From NCBI RefSeq assembly GCF_029382225.1, contig NZ_JARLTC010000005.1, positions 186,001-250,000 on the forward strand: a stretch of 64,000 bases of DNA, given 5' to 3'. Below the pieces are notes generated by a model, which was not told the origin of the DNA, searched no databases, and saw only the letters and a program-made list of their open reading frames with translations. How positions within the stretch are numbered: the first letter of the stretch is position 1; each line of letters begins with the position of its first letter. The position numbers were made by a program, and so were the translations under genes. Source of the stretch: Spongiactinospora sp. TRM90649. Its GTDB lineage: Bacteria; Actinomycetota; Actinomycetes; Streptosporangiales; Streptosporangiaceae. This document shows, piece after piece, positions 32,401 to 40,893 of this stretch.

Positions 32401-35400
32401 CGATCAGCCCGCTCTCGCGCCCGGCGGCGGCGAAGACCGCCAGCGCCCGGTCCAGATGGTGCGGTTCGTGCGCCGCGGTGACGGTGGTCCTGATCAGCGC
32501 GCGGTCCGGGGCGACGGCGGGCGCGATCACGCAGTTGGCGTAGACGCCCCTCGCCAGCAGCAGCCGGTTGAAGCGCAGGCAGTCGAGCTCCGAACCGATG
32601 ATCACCGGCACGATCGGGGTCTGTGACGTGCCCGTGTCGAAGCCCAGTTCGCGCAGGCCCCGCCGCCAGCGGTCGGACAGCTCGCGCACCCTGGCGGGCA
32701 GCGCCGGTTCGGCGGCCAGGACGCCCAGGGCGGCCGAGGCGGCGGCCACGGCGGGCGGCGGGATGGAGGCGGAGAACAGCATGGACCTCCCGTAGTAGCG
32801 GACCCAGTCCATCAGGTGGCGCGGCCCGGCCAGCCAGCCGCCCACGGAGGCCAGGCTCTTGGAGAAGGTGCCGGTGAGCACGTCGGACGCGCCCACCATG
32901 CCGAACTCCTCCTCCACGCCGCGCCCGCCGGGACCGGCCACGCCCAGGCCGTGGGCGTCGTCGAGGGCGAGCGGCACGCCGTACCGGTCGCAGATCTCGC
33001 GAAGCGCGGGCAACGGGGCAAGGTCTCCCGACATGGAGTAGACGCCGTCCACCATCACCATCGCCGGTGTCGACCGCACGTCCTCGGCCAGACGCAGCTC
33101 CAGGTGGGCCAGGTCGTTGTGGCGGAACCGCAGCACCCGGCCGCCGCCGACCGCCGCGCCGTCGAAGATCGAGGCGTGGCACTCCTCGTCCACCAGCAGC
33201 ACGGTGCCGCCGTTGACGAACGCGGAGAGCAGGCCGATGTTGGCCTGGTAGCCGGTGGTGAACAGCAGGGCGTCCTCCCGGCCGACGAACGCGGCCAGGC
33301 GGCGCTCCAGCTCGCCGTGGGCGGGCGTGGAGCCGTTCATCAGCCGGGAGCCGGTCACGCTCGGCCCGTCGGCGAGCGCCGCCGCCGACGCGGCCTCCCT
33401 GACCCGCGGGTCGGCGGTCAGGCCGAGGTAGTTGTTGGAGCCCAGCATGACGAGCCGTCGGCCCTCGTGGACCACCGTCGCGCCGTCGTTGTCGCCGAGG
33501 TCGAGGTAGAAGGGGAGCAGCCCGGCGTCTCCCAGCTTCGCGGCCAGGTCGAAGCCGCGCGCCTTGGCCAGCACGCCGAGCGCGTTGCGGTGCGGGAGCG
33601 CGTGGCGCTCGGCCAGCGCGGCGTTCAGCTCGTCGTCACCGGGCGGGGGCGCGGGGCGCGCCTGACGGTCCTTCAGGTCGCGCAGGTGGCCGAGCCCTTG
33701 CAGCACCCGCTGGTCGTCCACGCCGAAGTCGATCAGGCAGGCGATCTCGTCCACTCCGGCGGCGGCCAGCCGTCCGGCCAGCCCGGCGGCCTGGTCGGGT
33801 GTGCCGAACAGGGCGCTGGTGCGGTAGTAGCGCTCGAAGGCGTAGTCCAGGACGGTGGCCCGCTCGGCCTCACCGAGCCGGTCGAGCGCGGTCGAACCGC
33901 GCCGCCACAGGTCCACCGAGTCTCTGAGGTATTTCTTGAACGGCGCCTCGACGGCGGCGCGGACGGAGGCTTCGTCGGGGCCGAGGTAGGTGTGCAGCAT
34001 CAGCGTGACATGGCCGGTCCGCGGATCGTGCCCGGCGGCGGCCCTGGCCTTGCGGTAGGCGTCCAGCTTGGTCCGCAGCTCGTCCACGTCCTGGAACAGC
34101 AGCGCGGTGAGGATGTTCGCGCCGAGCCGTCCGGCCTGCTCGAACCGCTCCACTCCGCCACTGCAGGTGATCCAGAGCGGCGGCTCGGACTGCACCGGCG
34201 GCGGGAAGATCCGGATCTCGGTGGGCGCCCCCTTCCCGTTGGGAAGGGTCACCGACTCGCCCCGCCACAGACGGCGCACGGTCTCGATGCCGTCGAAGGT
34301 GACCTGGGCACGCGCCTCGTAGTCGGCGGGGGCGAGAACGAAGTCGTCGGCGTTCCAGCCGACCGCGAACGACAGATCGACACGCCCACCGGACAGGTTG
34401 TCGACCACCGCCCACTCCTCGGCCACCCGCACCGGATCGTGCAACGGCAGCACGACGCTCCCCGCCCGAATCCGAATCCCCTCGGTAGTGGCCGCCACCG
34501 CCGCCCCAAGCACCGACGGATTAGGAAATAACCCCCCAAACCGATGAAAGTGCCGCTCCGGCGTCCAAACCGCCCTGAACCCATGCCGATCCGCGAACTT
34601 CACAGCCTCCAAGAACAGCCGATACCTCCCTCCATCTCCCGCCCCCTCACCCCCCGCATCACTGGAAAAGAAGAACAAACTAAAGTCCAGTCCCTGCGAG
34701 CCTGGGCCGCCCCCCACCTCACGCAACACCCCTGCCCCTTCTATCGGCACCGAGGGCACAGCCCGTGAAGGGACGGCCTGCGGCGGCGCGGCCTCCGGCG
34801 GTACCGCCCGGCGGGACGCGGACTCTGAAGGTGCGGGGTGCGAGGGTGAGGGGAGGGAGTCGATGTGGGTGGCGAGGGTGGCGAGGGTCAGGCCGTTGAA
34901 GAGGGTCTCGGCGGGGATCTTCAGGCCGTAGTGCTCCTCCAGGAAGGTGTTGAGTTCGACGGCCTTGAGGGAGTCGAAGCCGAAGGAGGTCAGGGGGCGG
35001 GTGGGGTCGAGGGTGGCGGGGTCGAGGCCGGTTTGGCGTGACAGCCAGGCACGCAGGTGGGTCTCGGTGTCGGCGCCGCGCTCGGTCTCCCGGCCGAGGA
35101 AAATCTGGCCCGCCCTGACGCGCTGGATCTTGCCGCTGGTCGTCTTCGGGATCTCCTTCGGGCCGAGCAGTACCACCCGGTGGACGTCGAGTGCGTGGTC
35201 GCGGGAGACGATGTGCCGGATCGAGGCCCGCAGGTCGTCCTCCGGGCGGGAGGTCTTGGACCGGTCGATCTCGGCCAGCACGGCCAGCCGCTCCTCGCCG
35301 CCCACGTCCACGGCGACCACCGCGCAGCCGCCCCTGCGGACCTCGGGGTGGCTCGCCTCGATCGACCGCTCCACGTCGTGGGGGACGATGTTCCGGCCCC

Positions 35401-36790
35401 GGATGATGATCAGGTCCTTCAGGCGTCCGGTGACGTAGAGCTCGCCCCCGCGCAGGAAGCCGAGGTCGCCGGTGCGCAGGTAGGTCGTCGCGGAGCCGGG
35501 CTCATCGGCCAGGCGGGCGCGGAAGACCGGCTCGCTCCCCTCCTCCCTGCCCCAGTAACCGGCGGCGACGCCCGGGCCGTTCAGCCAGATCTCGCCGATC
35601 TCCCCGGGCGCGCGGCGTTCCAGGGTGTGCGGGTCGGCGATGACGACCGTGCCGTCCATCGGGGCGCCGCAGCTCGCGATCACCCGGCCGCCGGTGGCGA
35701 CCTCCTCGACCGTGCCGCGCTCCAGCGCCGGCGTGGACAGCCGCGCGGTGACCAGCCCGGTGCCGGGAACCGCGCTGCTCACGCCGAGGGTCGCCTCGGC
35801 CAGGCCGTATCCGGCGGTGAAGGCGTCGGCGCGAAAACCACTCGGGGCGAAATGGCGGGCGAAGGCGGCGAGCACGCCCGGGTCGATCGGCTCGGCTCCG
35901 GCGAACGCCACCCGCCAATTGCTCAGGTCGAGGTCGGCTGCCTGCTCGGCGGACACTTTCCGCACACAATACGAGTAGCCGAAGTTCGGCCCACCGGCCG
36001 TGGTCGGGGCGTTTCCGGTGGCGATTTCACGCAACCAGGTGAGCGGGTCGCCGAGAAATGTCATCGGCGACATCAGGCTCGCCGGAAATCCCACGAAGAG
36101 CGGCTGCAGAATGCCGCCGATAAGCCCCATGTCATGATGCGGCGGCAGCCAGATGACCCCCCGGCTCTCCGGTGAGTGCCGGTAGGCGCCGCGCACCGCG
36201 TCGAGGTTGCGCATCAGGTTCTCGTGCCGCACGATCACCCCGCGCGGCGACGTCGTCGTGCCGGAGGTGTACTGCAGGAACGCGATGTCGCCCGGCTCGG
36301 GGAGGATCAGTTCCCCCGGCTCCGGCTCCGGCGCGGGGCCGTCCGCCGGGATCCAGTGCAGGCGGGCCAGCGGCGGATGCCCCGCGCACAGCGCACGGGC
36401 CGCGTCGATGATCGCGGCCGGGGCGAGGACGGCCGTCGCGTCGCAGTCGGCGGCGGTCGCCGCGAGCGCGGCGATGGCGGCCGGTTCGTGCGTGGCCACG
36501 ACGGGGACGGGAACGCGTCCCGCGAGCATGCAGCCCAGAAAGCCGCCCACGAAGTGCGCGCCGAGCCCGGACAGCAGCAGGACCCGGTCACCGGGCCCGC
36601 CCACCGCCCGTACCCGGCCCGCGATCCCGGCCGCGGTGCGCCACAGCTCGCCGTAGGTGAGCCGGTCAGGGCCGGAGTCAGGCGCGGGAAAATAGGAGTA
36701 GGCGAGCCTTTCCGGCGTCTCCTCCGCCCTGGCCGCCAGGATGTCGATGAGTGTTCCAGCTCGGCGCGGCGCGCGCGAGACGTGAGTCAT
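32396..36790 (-). CDS. FAAL-ACP-luciferase-like monooxygenase-alpha-oxoamine synthase fusion protein
   Basis: 1464 residues from ATG 36790 (GGGGGAG upstream). Domain 1 (about 10-575) is a fatty-acyl-AMP ligase: FLQYTSGTTTSPRGVIV, WLPPHHDMGLIGG, GGPNFGYSYC, and the C-terminal lysine motif TTSGKIQRVRAG. Domain 2 (about 583-655) is an acyl carrier protein with phosphopantetheine Ser607 in FGFDSLKAVE. A Pro/Ala linker follows. Domain 3 (about 700-1040) is an FMN luciferase-like monooxygenase of the Atu3671/MupA type (VWTPERHFHRFGG, FAVGWNADDF). Domain 4 (about 1072-1460) is an alpha-oxoamine synthase with PLP Lys1311 (GTFSKSLASVGG), DDAHGLGV and ECHASIFDGA. It should load a fatty acid, condense it with an amino acid with loss of CO2, and oxidise the product. 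I know no characterised protein with this exact order. One TTA codon occurs at 34529-34531 (Leu754). Confidence 0.88.
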   Translation of the reverse strand: MTHVSRAPRRAGTLIDILAARAEETPERLAYSYFPAPDSGPDRLTYGELWRTAAGIAGRVRAVGGPGDRVLLLSGLGAHFVGGFLGCMLAGRVPVPVVATHEPAAIAALAATAADCDATAVLAPAAIIDAARALCAGHPPLARLHWIPADGPAPEPEPGELILPEPGDIAFLQYTSGTTTSPRGVIVRHENLMRNLDAVRGAYRHSPESRGVIWLPPHHDMGLIGGILQPLFVGFPASLMSPMTFLGDPLTWLREIATGNAPTTAGGPNFGYSYCVRKVSAEQAADLDLSNWRVAFAGAEPIDPGVLAAFARHFAPSGFRADAFTAGYGLAEATLGVSSAVPGTGLVTARLSTPALERGTVEEVATGGRVIASCGAPMDGTVVIADPHTLERRAPGEIGEIWLNGPGVAAGYWGREEGSEPVFRARLADEPGSATTYLRTGDLGFLRGGELYVTGRLKDLIIIRGRNIVPHDVERSIEASHPEVRRGGCAVVAVDVGGEERLAVLAEIDRSKTSRPEDDLRASIRHIVSRDHALDVHRVVLLGPKEIPKTTSGKIQRVRAGQIFLGRETERGADTETHLRAWLSRQTGLDPATLDPTRPLTSFGFDSLKAVELNTFLEEHYGLKIPAETLFNGLTLATLATHIDSLPSPSHPAPSESASRRAVPPEAAPPQAVPSRAVPSVPIEGAGVLREVGGGPGSQGLDFSLFFFSSDAGGEGAGDGGRYRLFLEAVKFADRHGFRAVWTPERHFHRFGGLFPNPSVLGAAVAATTEGIRIRAGSVVLPLHDPVRVAEEWAVVDNLSGGRVDLSFAVGWNADDFVLAPADYEARAQVTFDGIETVRRLWRGESVTLPNGKGAPTEIRIFPPPVQSEPPLWITCSGGVERFEQAGRLGANILTALLFQDVDELRTKLDAYRKARAAAGHDPRTGHVTLMLHTYLGPDEASVRAAVEAPFKKYLRDSVDLWRRGSTALDRLGEAERATVLDYAFERYYRTSALFGTPDQAAGLAGRLAAAGVDEIACLIDFGVDDQRVLQGLGHLRDLKDRQARPAPPPGDDELNAALAERHALPHRNALGVLAKARGFDLAAKLGDAGLLPFYLDLGDNDGATVVHEGRRLVMLGSNNYLGLTADPRVREAASAAALADGPSVTGSRLMNGSTPAHGELERRLAAFVGREDALLFTTGYQANIGLLSAFVNGGTVLLVDEECHASIFDGAAVGGGRVLRFRHNDLAHLELRLAEDVRSTPAMVMVDGVYSMSGDLAPLPALREICDRYGVPLALDDAHGLGVAGPGGRGVEEEFGMVGASDVLTGTFSKSLASVGGWLAGPRHLMDWVRYYGRSMLFSASIPPPAVAAASAALGVLAAEPALPARVRELSDRWRRGLRELGFDTGTSQTPIVPVIIGSELDCLRFNRLLLARGVYANCVIAPAVAPDRALIRTTVTAAHEPHHLDRALAVFAAAGRESGLIG

Positions 36791-36916
36791 TTCGCTCCCC
36801 CGTAACGACCGTCCACTCTCCTTTTAACTATGGCCAATCACGCGGGGATTCGCGAAGAACGGCCATCCAGGGGGTCAACATCGGGTTTCCGGCGAAAAGG
36901 GATGAAACAACTCGGA

Positions 36917-36940
36917 GTGGCCCCCTGGCCAGGGGGCCAC
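36917..36940 (-). terminator. Hairpin terminator after serine hydrolase gene
   Basis: A 24-bp perfect palindrome (GTGGCCCCCT paired across a GGCC loop) lies 20 bp after the serine-hydrolase stop. On the minus strand it is followed by a T-rich stretch. It also separates this gene from the fusion gene downstream. Confidence 0.75.
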
Positions 36941-36959
36941 CCCGGTTTCTCGGCCCTGG

Positions 36960-38060
36960 CTACTCGGCCACGGCGGCGGCGATGCGGGCGGCCGTCTCGA
37001 AGTCGACGCTGAGACGGTTCTTGCAGATGCCGAGGGTGCGGCCGGTCTTGGTGTCGAGCCCGGCGTACGCGCCACCGACGCCGCCCCAGCCGTACCAGGT
37101 GTCGGGGGCGCCGGGCGCGGCGCCGGGGCGGCCGAGCGCCAGCCCCAGGCTCCACGAGGACGGCATGCCGAAGATCTCGTCGGTGCCGGAGTAGGCGACG
37201 CGCGTAAGCCCGGCGGCCCGCTCCGGCGGCAGCAGGCGCACGCCGCCGGCCTCGCCGCCCAGCGCGGCGTACATGCGCGCGACGGCGCGGGCCGACACCT
37301 TGCCGCCCGCCGGGATGTCGGCCGCGATCACGTCGTGGCGGTTGCCGAAGGTGGCGTCCGGGCTCACCGCGCGCGGCGCGAGCTTCCAGAACGGCGAGTC
37401 GTCGGGCATCTCGAACCCGGCCGCGGCCGGGTCGTCCTCCAGCCGGGCGACCCTCGGGATGTCGCTCTCGGCCACGCCGAACCACAGCTCGCCCACGACA
37501 CCGAGCGGCTCGGCGATCTCGGTGCGCAGCAGGTCGGAGATCGGGCGCCCGGTGACGCGCCGGACCAGCTCGCCGAGGATGAAGCCGAACGTGTAGGCGT
37601 GGTAGGCGGTGGCCGTGCCCGGCTTCCACCACGGCTCCAGCCCGGCGACCCGTGCGCAGATCCGCTCCCAGTCGCAGACCTCCTCCGGCGTCACGTCGGA
37701 CGGCAGCCCGGGGATGCCCGCGGTGTGGGTGAGCGCGTGCCGGATGGTCGCGCCTTCCTTGCCGTGCTGGGCGAACTCCGGCCAGAACTGGGCGATCGGG
37801 GCGTCGTATCCGGCCTCGCCGAACGCGCCCCGCTCGGCGAGCATGTGCACGATTACGGCCGTCATCGCCTTGCCCACCGAATAGGCGTAGAACGGCGTGT
37901 CGGCGGTGACGGGCCGGCCGGTGACCGAGTCGGCCTGGCCGGCGACGACGTCGACGATCTGCTCGCCGCCCTCGTAGACGGCCACCTGGAGACCGACCTC
38001 CGCACCGCTGCCCACCAACTCGTCGGCGATCCGCTGAATCCGCGACTGAAGCGGTGCCAT
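36960..38060 (-). CDS. Serine hydrolase, beta-lactamase class C/esterase EstB fold
   Basis: 366 residues from ATG 38060 after GGGAGG; the frame from 38183 is an unsupported extension. The SxxK motif is YAYSVGKAMT with the nucleophilic Ser, a Tyr motif lies in TAYHAYTFG, and LTHTAGIPG is conserved in the family. There is no signal peptide, so it is probably a cytoplasmic esterase or amidase and not a secreted lactamase. It precedes the FAAL-AOS gene on the same strand, but the terminator suggests a separate transcript; it could deacylate or release a pathway product. Confidence 0.83.
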   Translation of the reverse strand: MAPLQSRIQRIADELVGSGAEVGLQVAVYEGGEQIVDVVAGQADSVTGRPVTADTPFYAYSVGKAMTAVIVHMLAERGAFGEAGYDAPIAQFWPEFAQHGKEGATIRHALTHTAGIPGLPSDVTPEEVCDWERICARVAGLEPWWKPGTATAYHAYTFGFILGELVRRVTGRPISDLLRTEIAEPLGVVGELWFGVAESDIPRVARLEDDPAAAGFEMPDDSPFWKLAPRAVSPDATFGNRHDVIAADIPAGGKVSARAVARMYAALGGEAGGVRLLPPERAAGLTRVAYSGTDEIFGMPSSWSLGLALGRPGAAPGAPDTWYGWGGVGGAYAGLDTKTGRTLGICKNRLSVDFETAARIAAAVAE

Positions 38061-38157
38061 CGTGTGTCCTCCCATGTCAGCGGCCCGATTCCTGCGACCG
38101 GGCCGGTCAGGCCCGGTCAGCATAGGTGGTGCCACCGACAGAAAAGTCCGGTGTCGC

Positions 38158-38463
38158 TCAGGGCCCTCCGCCCCGGCAGACACGCACCGGCACGCCCGCC
38201 CAGTGCAGGGCGAGAAGCGGCCCGGACTGGCCTGGTTGGTGGACGCGTTCGCGGGTCACGAGGTACTCGGCGGTGACCGTGCCACGCGGCCCCGTGTCGT
38301 CCGGCCCCGTGTCGTTCGGCACTGGCACGCGGACGAGGCCGAGATCCTGGTCGACGCGGGTGAGCAGTCCGTGGCACGGGCCGCCCAGGCAGACGGCATT
38401 GGCGGCGGACCGGCAGGCGGCCTCACGCCGCCCACCCCGCCCGGCCCGCCTCTGCGGTGTCAC
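38158..38463 (-). CDS. Small hypothetical protein downstream of modA
   Basis: 101 residues. The central VDQDLGLVRVPVPND and the following VTAEYLVTRERVHQP look like real strands, and LALHWAGVPVRVCRG closes it. The N-terminal 25 residues are Arg-rich and less convincing. It lies 28 bp after modA on the same strand. I do not recognise a family, and competing frames are poor. Confidence 0.4.
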   Translation of the reverse strand: MTPQRRAGRGGRREAACRSAANAVCLGGPCHGLLTRVDQDLGLVRVPVPNDTGPDDTGPRGTVTAEYLVTRERVHQPGQSGPLLALHWAGVPVRVCRGGGP

Positions 38464-38491
38464 ATCCGTGCTCCCATCCGCGTCATGCCGG

Positions 38492-39295
38492 TCAGGGGGC
38501 CTGGAATCCGGCCTTGGTCAGCACGTCCTTCCCCTGCGGTGACAGCACCAGCTCGACGAATCCCTTGGCCAGGTCCGGCGCGGGCGCCTTGGACAGGGCG
38601 GCGATCGGATAGTCGTTGATCGCCCTGTCGGCCTCGGGGAACTCGATGCCGGTTACCTTGCCCGCCGCGGCGATCACGTCGGTCTTGTAGACCAGCGCGG
38701 CGTCCACCTCGCCCAGCTCGACCTTGGTCAGCGTGGCCTTGACGTCCTGCTCCAGGGTCACCGGGGTGACCTTGAGCCCGGCGGCGTCCAGCGCCTTGAC
38801 CGCCGCCGCGCCGCACGGCACCTGCTCCGCGCACAGCGCGACCTTGACGTCGGGGCTGGTGAGGTCCTTCAGGTCGTCCACCTTCGCCGGGTTGTCGGCC
38901 GGGACCGCGATCTCCAGCTTGTTGCGCACGAACGTGGCCGGTGCGGCGGCGAGCGACGCGTCGGTCACGGACTCCATCGTCGCCGGGCTGGCGGCGGCGA
39001 ACACGTCGGCCGGCGCGCCCTGGGTGATCTGCTGGGCGAGCGTGGCGCTGGAGCCGAAGTTGAAGGTCACTTTGGTGCCGGGGTGGGCGGCCTCGAACGC
39101 CTTGCCCAGCTCCGTGAAGGTGCCGGTCAGCGAGGCGGCGGCGAAGACCGTCAGCGACGTGGCCCCCTTGGCGGAGCCGGACGGCAAGGCTCCGGCGCCT
39201 GCCGGGGTGGGGCCGCTGGTTCCGCAGGCCGAAAGGCCCAGCGTCAGGGCGAGGGCGGGGACGGTGAGGGCCCAGCGGGAAGGACGCCTGATCAC
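38492..39295 (-). CDS. modA: Molybdate ABC transporter substrate-binding lipoprotein
   Basis: 267 residues. A lipoprotein signal (ALTLGLSACGTSG) places it on the outer face of the membrane. The mature part has the ModA landmarks LTVFAAASLTGTFTELGKAF, VTFNFGSSATLAQQI, GAPADVFAAASP and the late KDVLTKAGFQ. It binds molybdate (or tungstate) for import. It lies 10 bp after the TOBE regulator, so the two form an operon. The usual modB permease and modC ATPase are not in the window. Confidence 0.88.
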   Translation of the reverse strand: MIRRPSRWALTVPALALTLGLSACGTSGPTPAGAGALPSGSAKGATSLTVFAAASLTGTFTELGKAFEAAHPGTKVTFNFGSSATLAQQITQGAPADVFAAASPATMESVTDASLAAAPATFVRNKLEIAVPADNPAKVDDLKDLTSPDVKVALCAEQVPCGAAAVKALDAAGLKVTPVTLEQDVKATLTKVELGEVDAALVYKTDVIAAAGKVTGIEFPEADRAINDYPIAALSKAPAPDLAKGFVELVLSPQGKDVLTKAGFQAP

Positions 39296-39305
39296 CTGGC
39301 ACTCC

Positions 39306-39722
39306 TTAATGACTCGCTGTGCGAGCGTTGTCGGGAATCTCCACGACGACGTTGGTGGACTTGATCACCGCGACGGCCATCACCCCGACCTCCAGGCCGA
39401 GTTCGTCCACGGCCTGGCGGCTCATCAGGGAGACCACGCGGAACGGCCCGGCGGCGATCTCCACCTGGGCCATCACCGCGTCCTTGACCACCTCGGTCAC
39501 GATGCCGCGGAAGCGGTTGCGGGCCGAGGAGAAACCCGTGCCGTCCTCCGTCGCGACCTGGGCCCTGGCGAACGCGGCCAGGTCGGTGCCCGCCACCATG
39601 CGGTGGCCGAGCACGTCACGCCGCGCGGGCAGCCGACCGGCGTCGATCCAGCGCCGCACCGTGTCCGCGCTGACCCCGAGCAGCGCGGCGGCCTCGCTGA
39701 TTCGAAACGTCGTCATGTCCAT
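39306..39722 (-). CDS. Helix-turn-helix/TOBE molybdate-binding regulator
   Basis: 138 residues. An excisionase/MerR-like HTH is at residues 5-50 (FRISEAAALLGVSADTVRRW, RLPARRD). A TOBE molybdate domain follows (SARNRFRGIVTEVVKDAVMA, SRQAVDELGLEVGVMAVAVI, KSTNVVVEIP). Such proteins sense molybdate and control modABC-type operons. ATG 39722 is preferred over ATG 39716. A TATCT-N4-AGATA palindrome directly before the start is a likely autoregulatory site. Confidence 0.85.
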   Translation of the reverse strand: MDMTTFRISEAAALLGVSADTVRRWIDAGRLPARRDVLGHRMVAGTDLAAFARAQVATEDGTGFSSARNRFRGIVTEVVKDAVMAQVEIAAGPFRVVSLMSRQAVDELGLEVGVMAVAVIKSTNVVVEIPDNARTASH

Positions 39723-39727
39723 CACCC

Positions 39728-39741
39728 TATCTTCGTAGATA
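39728..39741. promoter_or_regulatory. Probable operator of the TOBE regulator-modA operon
   Basis: TATCTTCGTAGATA is a perfect 5-bp inverted repeat with a 4-bp spacer. It lies 5 bp upstream of the regulator start and overlaps the ribosome-binding region, so bound protein could also block initiation. Confidence 0.5.
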
Positions 39742-39991
39742 CCGGCCGCAAGCCCCGGCATTCCTTGCAATCACAAAGTCATCAGTGCATTCAGTACCGT
39801 ATATGAGATGCATGGACCCATCCGGCCGATACCGGCGGACGGCTCCGCATCGATCATCCCGCGCCCCGGGGCGCGGCCGCCCTGAATGATGCCCCGGTGA
39901 CGACCCGAGTGGCACACCGTCCGCCTGAGCGATGCGGGTTGACCGCTTCCACCTATGATTGGCGGGTCTGACCGGTTAAAGGGGGCGGCCC

Positions 39992-40780
39992 ATGCACGAC
40001 CGGCTCGGCATCGCGGCCGCCCAGCCGCGGTGCGTGCCGTACGACCTCACGGCGAACGCGCTCGCGCACGCGACGGCGGTGAGGTCGGCGCGGTCGCGGG
40101 TGGTGGTCTTCCCGGAGATGTCGCTGACCGGATACGAACTGGACGCCCCGGCGGTCGGCCCCGCCGATCCGCGGCTCGCGCCGCTGGTGGACGCGTGCGC
40201 GCGGACCGGCTCGGTGGCGTTCGCGGGCGCGCCTGTAGAGGGCGCGTCCGGCCGTCCGCACATCGCGACGCTGATGATCGACGGCGACGGGGTAACGGTG
40301 GCGTACCGCAAGGTATGGCTGGGCGACGCGGAGGCCGCGCGGTTCGCCCCGGGAGCCGAACCGGTCGCCGTCGAGGTGGACGGCCTGCGCCTCGGCCTCG
40401 CCGTCTGCAAGGACCTGAACGTCGCGCGGCACGCCCGCGACACGGCGGCCCTCGGCATCGACGTCTACGTGGCCGCGGCGCTGAAGTTCGACTCCGAGGC
40501 GGACGCCATGGCGGCCCGCGCCCGCGAGATCGCCGCCGGACACGGCGTCTGGGCGGTGGTCGCCGCGTTCGCGGGGCCGACCGGGGGCGGATACGAGCGG
40601 ACGACGGGCCGTTCCGGCGTCTGGGCGCCCGGGGGCGAGCAGGTCGCCCAGGCCGGGCCGGAGCCGGGCGACATGGCCCGCGCCACCATCACACGCGCCT
40701 CTGTCATGGGCGCGACCGTCACAGACGCAACCGTCATAGACGCAACAGCGACCAGCGCCATCGTGACCAGCGCCCGCTGA
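39992..40780 (+). CDS. Carbon-nitrogen hydrolase (nitrilase superfamily) with pentapeptide-repeat tail
   Basis: 262 residues. The catalytic triad is visible: Glu in VVFPEMSLTGYE, Lys in AYRKVWLGD and Cys in LAVCKDLNVA. The domain ends near residue 220. After MAR, six five-residue units follow (ATITR, ASVMG, ATVTD, ATVID, ATATS, AIVTS) and then the stop. The core could act on amides, N-carbamoyl compounds or nitriles. It stands alone between modA's divergent region and a LysR gene that may regulate it. Confidence 0.83.
   Translation: MHDRLGIAAAQPRCVPYDLTANALAHATAVRSARSRVVVFPEMSLTGYELDAPAVGPADPRLAPLVDACARTGSVAFAGAPVEGASGRPHIATLMIDGDGVTVAYRKVWLGDAEAARFAPGAEPVAVEVDGLRLGLAVCKDLNVARHARDTAALGIDVYVAAALKFDSEADAMAARAREIAAGHGVWAVVAAFAGPTGGGYERTTGRSGVWAPGGEQVAQAGPEPGDMARATITRASVMGATVTDATVIDATATSAIVTSAR
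40682..40771 (+). repeat. Six tandem 15-bp coding repeats
   Basis: Units of 15 bp, such as GCGACCGTCACAGAC and GCAACCGTCATAGAC, encode A-[TSI]-x-x-x pentapeptides. The first position is always Ala; the middle unit pair differs at only two bases. Replication slippage could vary the tail length. Confidence 0.75.
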
Positions 40781-40893
40781 GCCCTCCGGCCCTGGGCCAC
40801 CACCGTCTCCTCAACATCCCACAGTGGCCGCATCCATCAGATACCAACCTCTAAGGGAAATATCTGCATCAATGGGATTTATTGTGATCGAGT

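Noticed and set aside
38062..38619. Plus-strand 185-residue frame
   Set aside because: Pro/Arg-rich and opposite modA and the small hypothetical gene; no recognisable domain.
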